A DNA stretch of 6,950 bases from Aminivibrio sp. (GTDB taxonomy: Bacteria > Synergistota > Synergistia > Synergistales > Aminobacteriaceae): contig JAGPEN010000017.1 of NCBI GenBank assembly GCA_018057035.1, positions 1 to 6,950 on the forward strand, read 5' to 3'. A program made the translations under genes and the position numbers. Numbering within the stretch: position 1 is the stretch's first letter; the number at the start of each line of letters is the position of its first letter. The notes below the pieces were generated by a model. The model did not search any database. It was given only the letters and a program-made list of their open reading frames with translations, and was not told the origin of the DNA. Shown here piece after piece: positions 1 through 5,716 of the stretch.

Positions 1-33
1 GAACCTGCTTCGACGCATAGCGAGGAGCGGTAA
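1..33 (+). CDS. C-terminal tail of an upstream gene (partial)
   Basis: Reading from base 1, the frame is open for ten codons (EPASTHSEER) and stops at TAA 31-33. The final A of that stop is also the first base of the regulator's ATG (TAATG). Such one-base overlaps are typical of translationally coupled genes, and the Shine-Dalgarno of the next gene lies inside these codons. Only the charged tail is visible, so no function can be given. Ten codons could be open by chance; the junction is the main support. Confidence 0.45.
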   Translation, partial: EPASTHSEER

Positions 34-881
34 TGGCGAAGGCGACCATGGAAGACGTCGCCCGCCTGGCCGGTGTGAACAAGGCCACGGTCAGCAGGGC
101 ATTGCGGGGGGACTCCCGCATATCCCGGGCTACGAGGGAAAAGGTCTGGAAAAGTGCGAAAGAACTCGGCTACAGGCTTGATCTTGCCGCAAGCACGCTG
201 TCGGGGGGCAAAACGGGAATAGCCGCCCTCGCGCTGGAGGAAATGGATCCCTGGCTGACGGGGCCCTTCCTGGAGGGCTTGAACAGGGTGCTCTCGAGAT
301 CGGGTCTGGATCTGTTGCTGAAGCTTCCCGGTTTCCACCCGGGAGAACTTTTTTCCACCCTCGAGGCGCGGCACGTGGATTGCATCCTCTGGGCGGGAAC
401 TGGGGAGCGCTGCATCGAGCCCCGGAAGGCAGTTTCTTCCATTCCCATGGTAACCGCTGGCTTTTCCCTCCCCCAAAAACCGTCGGTCCTGATTTCGCCT
501 GAAAGGACCATTGAGCGGCTGAAAATGCTGGCCGGAAGTACAAGAGCGCTGAGATACCGGGCCGGTTGCGGGATTCTTCTGTTCCCCTTTCTCTCCCGGA
601 TGATAGAACCCTGGGAAAAAGGAGAAAAAGGAGTCTTTTCCGTGATCGACGGCGAGGATCAGCCTGTCCTGGACGACCATCAGGGGGTCTTCTGCACACG
701 GGGCGGAACGCATCCTCCCCGGGGGATGCATTCCCTGGAATGGCCCGCTTTTGAATTCGGGGTTACCGCTGCCCGCATTCTCGTCAATGTTCTCCAGGGG
801 CAGGCACCAATACCGGAAATAACGTACCTTGTGCCGGCTCTGAAATCTCCGGAAGGGGAACCCTTGCCCTATATAAAATAA
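33..881 (+). CDS. LacI-family transcriptional regulator with shortened sensor domain
   Basis: This is a 282-residue cytoplasmic DNA-binding regulator. Residues 5-50 form a textbook LacI helix-turn-helix and hinge: MEDVARLAGVNKATVSRALR, then a TREKVWKSAKELGYR segment. The rest resembles a periplasmic-binding-protein-like sensor. An N-subdomain spans about 62-145, and a late piece at 200-260 contains FSVIDGEDQP (the usual SVIGFDD region) and the FGVTAARILVNVLQGQ helix. Family members usually run about 330-345 residues; here the middle (about 150-200), which normally holds the GHRRIAFI segment and the A-x-N-D ligand-domain motif, is compressed and those motifs are not recognisable. The ATG at 33 is preferred because GAGGAG at 22-27 lies 5 bases upstream; an internal ATG at 48 is the alternative. 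Ligand and operators are unknown. The downstream promoter at 918-946 is a plausible target, by position only. Confidence 0.88.
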   Translation: MAKATMEDVARLAGVNKATVSRALRGDSRISRATREKVWKSAKELGYRLDLAASTLSGGKTGIAALALEEMDPWLTGPFLEGLNRVLSRSGLDLLLKLPGFHPGELFSTLEARHVDCILWAGTGERCIEPRKAVSSIPMVTAGFSLPQKPSVLISPERTIERLKMLAGSTRALRYRAGCGILLFPFLSRMIEPWEKGEKGVFSVIDGEDQPVLDDHQGVFCTRGGTHPPRGMHSLEWPAFEFGVTAARILVNVLQGQAPIPEITYLVPALKSPEGEPLPYIK

Positions 882-917
882 ACATAAGTTTAAGATAAAA
901 AATAGGATCAACCCATG

Positions 918-946
918 TTGACAAAGGCGAATCCTGATGTTATAAA
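918..946 (+). promoter_or_regulatory. Sigma70-type promoter for the 62-aa gene
   Basis: TTGACA (918-923) matches the -35 consensus in all six bases. A 17-bp spacer follows, then TATAAA (941-946), which matches the -10 consensus in five of six. The predicted transcript start is near 952-954, giving a leader of about 40 bases before the ATG at 994. The surrounding stretch (about 870-980) is markedly AT-rich against a GC-rich background. This is the best promoter match in the window and gives the small downstream gene its own transcript. Confidence 0.8.
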
Positions 947-978
947 TAACCAGTAAGAGAAACTAATGTTTAAATTAC

Positions 979-986
979 GGGGAGGG
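979..986 (+). promoter_or_regulatory. Ribosome binding site of the 62-aa gene
   Basis: GGGGAGGG at 979-986 is a strong Shine-Dalgarno 7 bases before the ATG at 994. It decides the start: the overlapping frames beginning at 1031 and 1077 have no comparable site. The second ATG at 997 is also in frame, so the protein may start one residue later. Confidence 0.7.
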
Positions 987-993
987 TTTCGAC

Positions 994-1182
994 ATGATGT
1001 GGATAAAGGATACGAACGGAAACTGGTACTGTGACGGCCCCCTGTGCACCTGCACCCTTAAGGCTTCTTCCTGTGTATGGGACAAAAACGACGACGGTTC
1101 ATGGTATCTCTCCCAGCCTGCGGCTCCTTTCTCCAGGATCCCTTCCCTTCGCTGCGGCAGCGACATGTCCCTTGCGGGCTAG
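994..1182 (+). CDS. Small Cys/Trp-containing protein with internal repeat, unknown family
   Basis: The 62-residue product is not one I recognise. Two copies of a W-x-K-x-x-x-G-x-W-Y motif lie 26 residues apart, at residues 3-12 (WIKDTNGNWY) and 29-38 (WDKNDDGSWY). The second contains D-K-N-D-D-G, which fits the D-x-[DN]-x-D-G pattern of EF-hand or dockerin-type calcium loops; the first fits only partly. Between them are Cys13, Cys18, Cys20 and Cys27 (C-x4-C-x-C-x6-C), with a fifth Cys at 54. There is no signal peptide or membrane segment. The last 22 residues look less ordered and may be poorly conserved. Support comes from the near-consensus promoter, strong Shine-Dalgarno and ordinary codon use. 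It could bind metal or be a structural or secreted peptide; I assign no function. Its TAG stop overlaps the stop of the convergent GH3 gene. Confidence 0.68.
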   Translation: MMWIKDTNGNWYCDGPLCTCTLKASSCVWDKNDDGSWYLSQPAAPFSRIPSLRCGSDMSLAG

Positions 1183-1206
1183 GGGACAGGAGACAGGAAT
1201 TTTTTC
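1166..1206 (+). terminator. Possible weak terminator of the 62-aa gene
   Basis: TGTCCC (1166-1171) can pair with GGGACA (1183-1188) around an 11-base loop that contains the stop codon. A run of six T follows at 1200-1205. The 11-base gap between stem and T-run and the short stem make this a poor match to an intrinsic terminator. A second inverted repeat, TCGCTGC/GCAGCGA, sits just upstream at 1149-1163. Nothing better is visible between the two convergent genes. Confidence 0.2.
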
Positions 1207-2861
1207 TCTCCCCACCCGAGCGGGTAGAGCCCCGGCAGCTCCACAGGAAGTTTTCCCATGGGCGATGCCTTCCCGTTGAGAATTTGACCGAGAGCCTTCA
1301 TGGTGGCGGGTACGTCGCTGTAGAGCGCGAAAAAACCCTTTGCTTCCGGAAGAGCGAGCAGCGAATAGGGTGTCCGGGCTGAGAGCAGAAATACTCTCTC
1401 CTGCCCCAGGGTCCTCAGAAGGTCGAGCCAGGGTTCGTTTTTCCAGCAGTCGTAATCGGCTGCGAAAATCACTTCCTGATCACCGAGTTTTTCCGACAGG
1501 AGTCGGACTTCTTCCTTTCCCGGCTTTCCCGGGAGGGCAAGAAGGTCAAAGAACGGGCAGGTCTCCACGAGAATTTCTGCTGCAGTTCTTTGTTCCTCGG
1601 GCCAGACAAGCGGAATTTTTTCCCCCTTTTGTATTTTTTCCGAAGCTTCCCTCCAACCGCGGACCAGTGTAACGCTTTTCGCCGCGACTCTGCCTGCGAT
1701 CAATTCCCCTTCAGGACAGGGCACGCGAATGCCTGGCATTTCTTCCGGCTCCCTGAAGATCACGGCCTTTTCCTTGAGATCAAGGATCCTTCCCACCGCT
1801 TCATCGAGCCTTTGTTCCGGAATTGTCCCATTCCGGCATGCTTCCAGGAGAGCCTCGTAGATGAGGAAATGCTCCTGTTCCTCGTACCCCCTGTCAGCAC
1901 CGAAAAGAAGGATATCCGCACCTGCGTTGAATGCCGCTATGGCCGCCTCCGCGACGGTCCTCCCCTTTTTCAGGGCCCCCATACCCATGGAGTCAGTGAT
2001 GATGACTCCGGAAAAGCCCATTTCCTTTCTCAGCATGCCGAGGATGGAAGGGGAGAGGGTGGCCGGCAGTTCAGGATCGAGAGCCAGGACAAGGACGTGG
2101 GCCGTCATGACCATGGGCACCCCTGATGTGACGAGGGTGCGGAAGGGCGGAAATTCGGTTTTCTCAAGCTCTTCCCTTGTGGAGGAAATGAGGGGCAGCC
2201 CTGAATGAGAGTCCGTTTCTGTGTTTCCGTGTCCCGGAAAATGCTTTGCCGACGGGACGACTCCTTCACTTGCAAAGGCTGAAGCCATCGCACCGGAGAG
2301 CCTGGAAACAAGTTCAGGCGAGGATCCGAAGGCGCGCACCCCGATGACCGGATTGAACGGATTGTTGTTCACGTCCGCCACGGGAGCGAAATTCATGTTG
2401 ATCCCCAGGGCGGAAAGTTCCCTTGCCATCACTCCCGCTGCTTCGGCGGCGAGTTTTTCGTCGTTTGCCGCTCCGAGAGCCATATTTCCCGGAAAGCGGG
2501 TGACGCCCTCCGTGATCCGCTGTATCAGGCCCCCTTCCTGGTCAATCCCAATAAAGAGAGGCCAGGAACCCGATGATGACGCAAAAGAACGGAGATTTCG
2601 GCACAGGTCGGACACCTGCCCCGTTGACACGATATTCCCCCTGCTCGAATAGAGGATCACTCCTCCTATCTTCAGGTCGCCGATCATCCTTTTGAGATTT
2701 GCCGAGAGGGCGGGACCCTCAAAATAGCACATCATGATCTGCCCCACCTTTTCCTCCTGCGAAAGGCCCTTGATCCGGCTTTCGGCTCCCGTTGCGGAAA
2801 CGCCGGGGTGAAGGAAAAGCAGGGACAGAAGGAACATAACAACGGTACGGGTCCGTTTCAT
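1179..2861 (-). CDS. Exported GH3 beta-N-acetylhexosaminidase (NagZ-like)
   Basis: This 560-residue glycoside hydrolase family 3 enzyme is expected to remove terminal beta-N-acetylglucosamine, probably from peptidoglycan fragments. Residues 1-23 form a Sec signal peptide (KRTR, hydrophobic core, VSA) without a lipobox cysteine, pointing to periplasm or outside. The TIM-barrel domain covers about 30-360, with IDQEGG at 106-111, KHFPGHG at 206-212, the Asp-His dyad DSH at 217-219 and the nucleophile Asp290 in VIITDSMGMGAL; all NagZ-type catalytic residues are present. A second domain of about 390-540 resembles the GH3 C-terminal alpha/beta domain. E. coli NagZ is cytoplasmic and about 340 residues, so this longer exported form is closer to the Bacillus type. 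The ATG at 2861 overlaps the upstream TGA (ATGA), and AGGAGGGG at 2876-2869 lies 7 bases before it, so it is the translationally coupled last gene of the operon. NagZ-like specificity is inferred from the dyad. Confidence 0.92.
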   Translation of the reverse strand: MKRTRTVVMFLLSLLFLHPGVSATGAESRIKGLSQEEKVGQIMMCYFEGPALSANLKRMIGDLKIGGVILYSSRGNIVSTGQVSDLCRNLRSFASSSGSWPLFIGIDQEGGLIQRITEGVTRFPGNMALGAANDEKLAAEAAGVMARELSALGINMNFAPVADVNNNPFNPVIGVRAFGSSPELVSRLSGAMASAFASEGVVPSAKHFPGHGNTETDSHSGLPLISSTREELEKTEFPPFRTLVTSGVPMVMTAHVLVLALDPELPATLSPSILGMLRKEMGFSGVIITDSMGMGALKKGRTVAEAAIAAFNAGADILLFGADRGYEEQEHFLIYEALLEACRNGTIPEQRLDEAVGRILDLKEKAVIFREPEEMPGIRVPCPEGELIAGRVAAKSVTLVRGWREASEKIQKGEKIPLVWPEEQRTAAEILVETCPFFDLLALPGKPGKEEVRLLSEKLGDQEVIFAADYDCWKNEPWLDLLRTLGQERVFLLSARTPYSLLALPEAKGFFALYSDVPATMKALGQILNGKASPMGKLPVELPGLYPLGWGEKKFLSPVP

Positions 2862-3982
2862 TCCGATGCCCCTCCTAGGTTCGAATGTAATTTTTCCAGG
2901 AACTGGTCTTTGTTCATGGGGTGATTTCCGCTGTAGTACACAAAACCGTATTCGATTTCCACTGAAAACGGGAAAGTGTTTTTAAGTTCCACGAGAGAGT
3001 CAGGCAAGTCCATGAGCTTGAGGCTTACGTCCTTGGCTCCCTGCTGGGGAGTCTCCGGAAGAAGTATGAGTATTTTCCGGTCACCGAGGTAGAACGCTAT
3101 GTCGCTGTCCCTGACTGTGTTCCGGACAAAGGATGAGAATGCGTCCAGAAAGGAATTCTCCAGGTCTTCCTGGTAGTTCAGACCGGGAAGATAAGTGTAT
3201 TCAAGGGCCAGAAGAACTCCGCAGAGCCACCTCCTGTAGCGGAAAGCCCTGCTGAGTTCCTCGGAAATTCGGATGGATGCGTATTCCGGAGAATAGAGGC
3301 CAGTCGCAGGGTCCACCAGCTTGACCGTTTCTTTTGACCGGGCTCCTTTTTTCCGTTGTTTCGGCATCTCCACAAGAGCGAAAAAGAACGCCCCGTCCAG
3401 TGGAGCCTGGAATACAATGTACTCCCTGTCGCCCATGCTGACGGAATCCTCACCGGGAATGAAAAAATCAGTCACGGGTTTTCCTGAAAGATCTCCCCCG
3501 GGTACCAGGGAGGCGAACGCCTCATTCGCCTTGACAACAATTCCCTGGGAGTCTGTGGTAAGAACGGGCAGGGGAATGCTTTCAACCGGTGGTCCCGTGA
3601 CCGGTGCGCCCAACGGGCCGGCGGTCAGGGAGGCACTCTCACCGGGATGGGGCTTTCCCCGAAGAAAAAGATTGAGGAGAACAAAAGAGCCGGAGACAGC
3701 GGAAAGGACTCCGGTCCAGGAAATGACGGGAAGGGTTCCCGATTCCAGGGAAACCACCGTCATAATCAGCCCCTGGGCAAGGAGTTGGATCGGAGAGAGA
3801 AGATGGAAGAGGTGCTTTCTTATGGCTGAAGCGTAAGCCGCGCACAGGACGAAATACACAATCATAAGGAGCGCCCAGAAAGGCGCTCCTGTCTTCAAAG
3901 GCACCGATTGCCCTCCGAGGATGAACAATGCGAGGGCAATCGGAAGGGATACGAATGGTGGAAGGGTAATCCATGCACTCAT
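2858..3982 (-). CDS. Membrane protein with PAS-like and degenerate GGDEF domains
   Basis: The 374-residue protein has three or four predicted transmembrane segments in residues 5-106 (about 8-24, 33-52, 60-80, 85-106). A Pro/Gly linker follows, then a PAS-like region at about 135-205 (TTDSQGIVVKANEAF...GKPVTDFF) and a GGDEF-fold region at about 222-370. The latter opens with DPATGLYSPEY and contains RDSD (291-294) and ILILLPET (304-311). Ungapped alignment to the family puts GDRKI (300-304) where the catalytic GG[DE]EF should be, so it should not make cyclic di-GMP. The RxxD inhibitory-site signature is kept at the canonical distance of five residues. A receptor, scaffold or sensor role is inferred. 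It is the middle gene of the operon, 33 bp after the DUF4139 gene and overlapping the GH3 gene by 4 bp. No good Shine-Dalgarno precedes ATG 3982; no alternative start lies upstream in frame before the neighbour's stop. Confidence 0.82.
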   Translation of the reverse strand: MSAWITLPPFVSLPIALALFILGGQSVPLKTGAPFWALLMIVYFVLCAAYASAIRKHLFHLLSPIQLLAQGLIMTVVSLESGTLPVISWTGVLSAVSGSFVLLNLFLRGKPHPGESASLTAGPLGAPVTGPPVESIPLPVLTTDSQGIVVKANEAFASLVPGGDLSGKPVTDFFIPGEDSVSMGDREYIVFQAPLDGAFFFALVEMPKQRKKGARSKETVKLVDPATGLYSPEYASIRISEELSRAFRYRRWLCGVLLALEYTYLPGLNYQEDLENSFLDAFSSFVRNTVRDSDIAFYLGDRKILILLPETPQQGAKDVSLKLMDLPDSLVELKNTFPFSVEIEYGFVYYSGNHPMNKDQFLEKLHSNLGGASE

Positions 3983-4015
3983 CGTGCGTGCCGCATCTCC
4001 GTCCTCATTGGGAGA

Positions 4016-5542
4016 TTATCTGAACACGACCGTCTCGTCCGCGGGGTAGCCGATCCTGAAGAGAACCTCCACCTTTTTCTTTTCGCCCGGGGCGAGAGAA
4101 AGTTTCCAGGACAGGATATTTTCTTTGTCCTGTTCCGCCGGTTTGGGTTCAATCTTCAGAGTCTCCACGGAAATTTTTTCCTGGGCTGATACCGGAATCC
4201 TATCCTTGAGAATGACGGTGATTTCCTTTGCAAGCCCATTGGTGATTTCAATGGAATAACCGTCCTCCAAGCGTCCTTTCCCTGTCCAGGTGCTGCCTTC
4301 CCTTGAAACCATCTGTTCCCTGACGGCCTTTACCAGGGGCATCTTCCCGAAGGCGAGCCGGATATCCGTTCCCGCTCCCTGTTCAGGGAGCGTTGTCTTC
4401 GCGGAAAGTTTGCCGTCCACAGAAAGTTCCGCAGGACCCGGAAGAAGAGGAACCGATATTTTCTTGGCTTCAGCGGTAATCCACGCTTCTTCGGAAAGCA
4501 CGGGAACGGACTCGATGGTGACCTCGCCTTTCAGCTCAAATTCACCCAGCAGAAATTCCGCCTGGCGATTGTCTCCGGGGAGTGTCCCCTTTGCCAGGGC
4601 GGTCATGTCCGTCATGGATTGGATGATCTCCGGAGCAGCGGGGGCAGGGGCAGGAGCCGCAAGTTTAAACTCCGCCCGTGGAGAGAGCGCCATTTCCTCC
4701 ATCATGAGGGCCCTTCTCGCTGTTTTTTCCTCAAAATCAGCCACGAGAGGGAAGAGGTCGGGTGCGGATATCGAAGTTGATGGAATCGTTGTATGGAAGA
4801 AAAGATCTCCTTCCAGAACAATACCTGTATGCTGGCTGGCCCTGGCGAGGAGAGAGGACCGGATGCCCCCCGATTTGGTATCCAGGTTCATCCTGTAAAA
4901 AGGTGACCACCCAGCATGCCGGGTCCATGCTTCCACGAGCAGTCTTTTCCCGCCTTCGGGGCGTGCGGAAACAATGACCGCGGTATCCGGATCCTGAGGC
5001 ATCCGGGCGGAAAAATCAGCCTTCAGTGTTTCGAGCGTCTTTTTCCCCTCTTCTATCTCGGAAGAAATGGCGATGAGCTCCGTCTCCAGTTTCTCCCGCG
5101 TTTTCCTGGCCGCTTCGACGTACTCGGGCATATCCGATCCCTTGAGGTCCTTGGGCAGCGGTCCGGAGAGGAGTTCGAAGGATTGGTTTATCGCCGAGAT
5201 CCTGCCCGTCAAAACGGCGAGTTTTTCTTCGTTCTCTTTGATCGTGGCGTGAAGCTCCTTCAAGTCTTCAGGGATCCATCCGGGCCGGGGTACGCCGACC
5301 GCCTCGAAGGACAGTATTTTCTGCCCTTCTTCAGGGAGAGGCCGGATGGTGGACGGCTCGAAGGTCCCCGGCAACTCGAAGCTGACGAAAGGAACCGCCG
5401 GTACAGAGAAGAGGATTCGGGCCCCCCTCGGATACAGGTCGACTTTCGATACGTCGGGAAGAATGGATTCAGCGGAAACAGGGCCCAGAAAACCGAACAG
5501 GAACAGCGCGGATGCTGCAAGTACGGTACAGGCTAATTTCAA
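4016..5542 (-). CDS. Secreted DUF4139 (MuiA-like) coiled-coil protein
   Basis: The 508-residue protein resembles the DUF4140/DUF4139 'mucoidy inhibitor MuiA-like' group, whose biochemical role is not established. Starting at TTG 5542, residues 1-24 form a clean signal peptide (MKLACTVLAASALFLFG...VSA). Residues 28-75 match the N-terminal beta domain (VDLYPRGARILFSV). About 90-178 is a charged helical region likely to be coiled coil. DUF4139 runs from about 195 to the end, with VEAWTRHAGWSPFYRMNL (203-220) and the C-terminal signature LSWKLSLAPGEKKKVEVLFRIGYP. An Ala/Pro linker lies at 296-304. The frame extends upstream to 6358, but that part is antisense to the YchF gene, whereas TTG 5542 has AAAGGAGG 7 bases upstream. 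ATG 5560 is the other candidate but would place the Shine-Dalgarno inside the gene. This is the first gene of the three-gene operon and probably acts in the envelope. Confidence 0.85.
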   Translation of the reverse strand: MKLACTVLAASALFLFGFLGPVSAESILPDVSKVDLYPRGARILFSVPAVPFVSFELPGTFEPSTIRPLPEEGQKILSFEAVGVPRPGWIPEDLKELHATIKENEEKLAVLTGRISAINQSFELLSGPLPKDLKGSDMPEYVEAARKTREKLETELIAISSEIEEGKKTLETLKADFSARMPQDPDTAVIVSARPEGGKRLLVEAWTRHAGWSPFYRMNLDTKSGGIRSSLLARASQHTGIVLEGDLFFHTTIPSTSISAPDLFPLVADFEEKTARRALMMEEMALSPRAEFKLAAPAPAPAAPEIIQSMTDMTALAKGTLPGDNRQAEFLLGEFELKGEVTIESVPVLSEEAWITAEAKKISVPLLPGPAELSVDGKLSAKTTLPEQGAGTDIRLAFGKMPLVKAVREQMVSREGSTWTGKGRLEDGYSIEITNGLAKEITVILKDRIPVSAQEKISVETLKIEPKPAEQDKENILSWKLSLAPGEKKKVEVLFRIGYPADETVVFR

Positions 5543-5549
5543 TTCACTT

Positions 5550-5557
5550 CCTCCTTT
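5550..5557 (-). promoter_or_regulatory. Ribosome binding site fixing the TTG start of the DUF4139 gene
   Basis: On the - strand AAAGGAGG (5557-5550) is followed by 7 bases and then TTG at 5542-5540. The in-frame ATG at 5560-5558 overlaps this site and has only GC hairpin sequence before it, so the site argues for the TTG. Confidence 0.72.
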
Positions 5558-5560
5558 CAT

Positions 5561-5573
5561 CCCCGCGACGGGG
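5561..5573 (-). promoter_or_regulatory. GC stem-loop in the leader of the DUF4139 operon
   Basis: On the - strand CCCCG-TCG-CGGGG forms a perfect 5-bp stem with a 3-base loop, ending 3 bases before the AAAGGAGG ribosome binding site. It would lie in the transcript leader if transcription starts near 5585. It could stabilise the leader or limit access to the ribosome binding site. There is no T-run, so it is not a terminator. A regulatory role is inferred from position only. Confidence 0.35.
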
Positions 5574-5591
5574 GGAAATGTACTCATCAGA

Positions 5592-5600
5592 ATGATAGCA
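5592..5600 (-). promoter_or_regulatory. Extended -10 promoter of the DUF4139-PAS/GGDEF-GH3 operon
   Basis: The - strand reads TG-C-TATCAT from 5600 to 5592: the TGn extension followed by a -10 hexamer matching TATAAT in five of six bases. No good -35 hexamer lies 16-18 bp upstream (GGTTTC at 17 bp), which is usual for extended -10 promoters. The predicted start is near 5585, giving a leader of about 43 bases before TTG 5542. Confidence 0.5.
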
Positions 5601-5668
5601 GAAAAAGTTCCTGCGAAACCACATCTGTCCGTCGATTCTTGCTTTTTTTGTTTTTCCCCTGAAACGGT

Positions 5669-5674
5669 TATAAT
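5669..5674 (+). promoter_or_regulatory. -10 element of the YchF-family gene promoter
   Basis: TATAAT (5669-5674) is a perfect -10 hexamer 42 bases before the ATG at 5717. The matching -35 is poor: the upstream sequence is a T-rich run, with TTGTTT (5648-5653) at 15 bp the nearest approximation. The T-tract could act as an UP-like or flexible element. It is divergent from the operon promoter at 5592-5600, the two -10 elements lying about 70 bp apart. Confidence 0.55.
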
Positions 5675-5716
5675 GTTTTCCGGGTGGAAAGCCCTGAAGC
5701 AAAGGAGGGAAGCATC

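Noticed and set aside
879..892. TAAAC-ATAA-GTTTA inverted repeat just after the LacI-family gene, as a terminator
   Set aside because: AT-only 5-bp stem with no T-run; too weak to terminate. It could at most be a protein-binding site.
1187..1199. Direct repeat GACAGGA-GACAGG near the convergent stops
   Set aside because: Two short copies only, inside the 3' coding region of the GH3 gene; no sign of a mobile or CRISPR-like repeat.
1031..1382. Alternative + strand frames overlapping the small gene (1031-1279 and 1077-1382)
   Set aside because: No ribosome binding site, and they run on antisense to the GH3 C-terminus; the 994 frame has the promoter, Shine-Dalgarno and repeat structure.
1590..2208. 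Long overlapping + strand open frames (1590-2126 and 1861-2208)
   Set aside because: They are antisense to the conserved GH3 catalytic barrel, show no family features and have no ribosome binding sites.
4290..4898. 202-residue open frame on the + strand
   Set aside because: Ser/Ala-rich translation antisense to the DUF4139 domain; a shadow of the real gene's codon bias.
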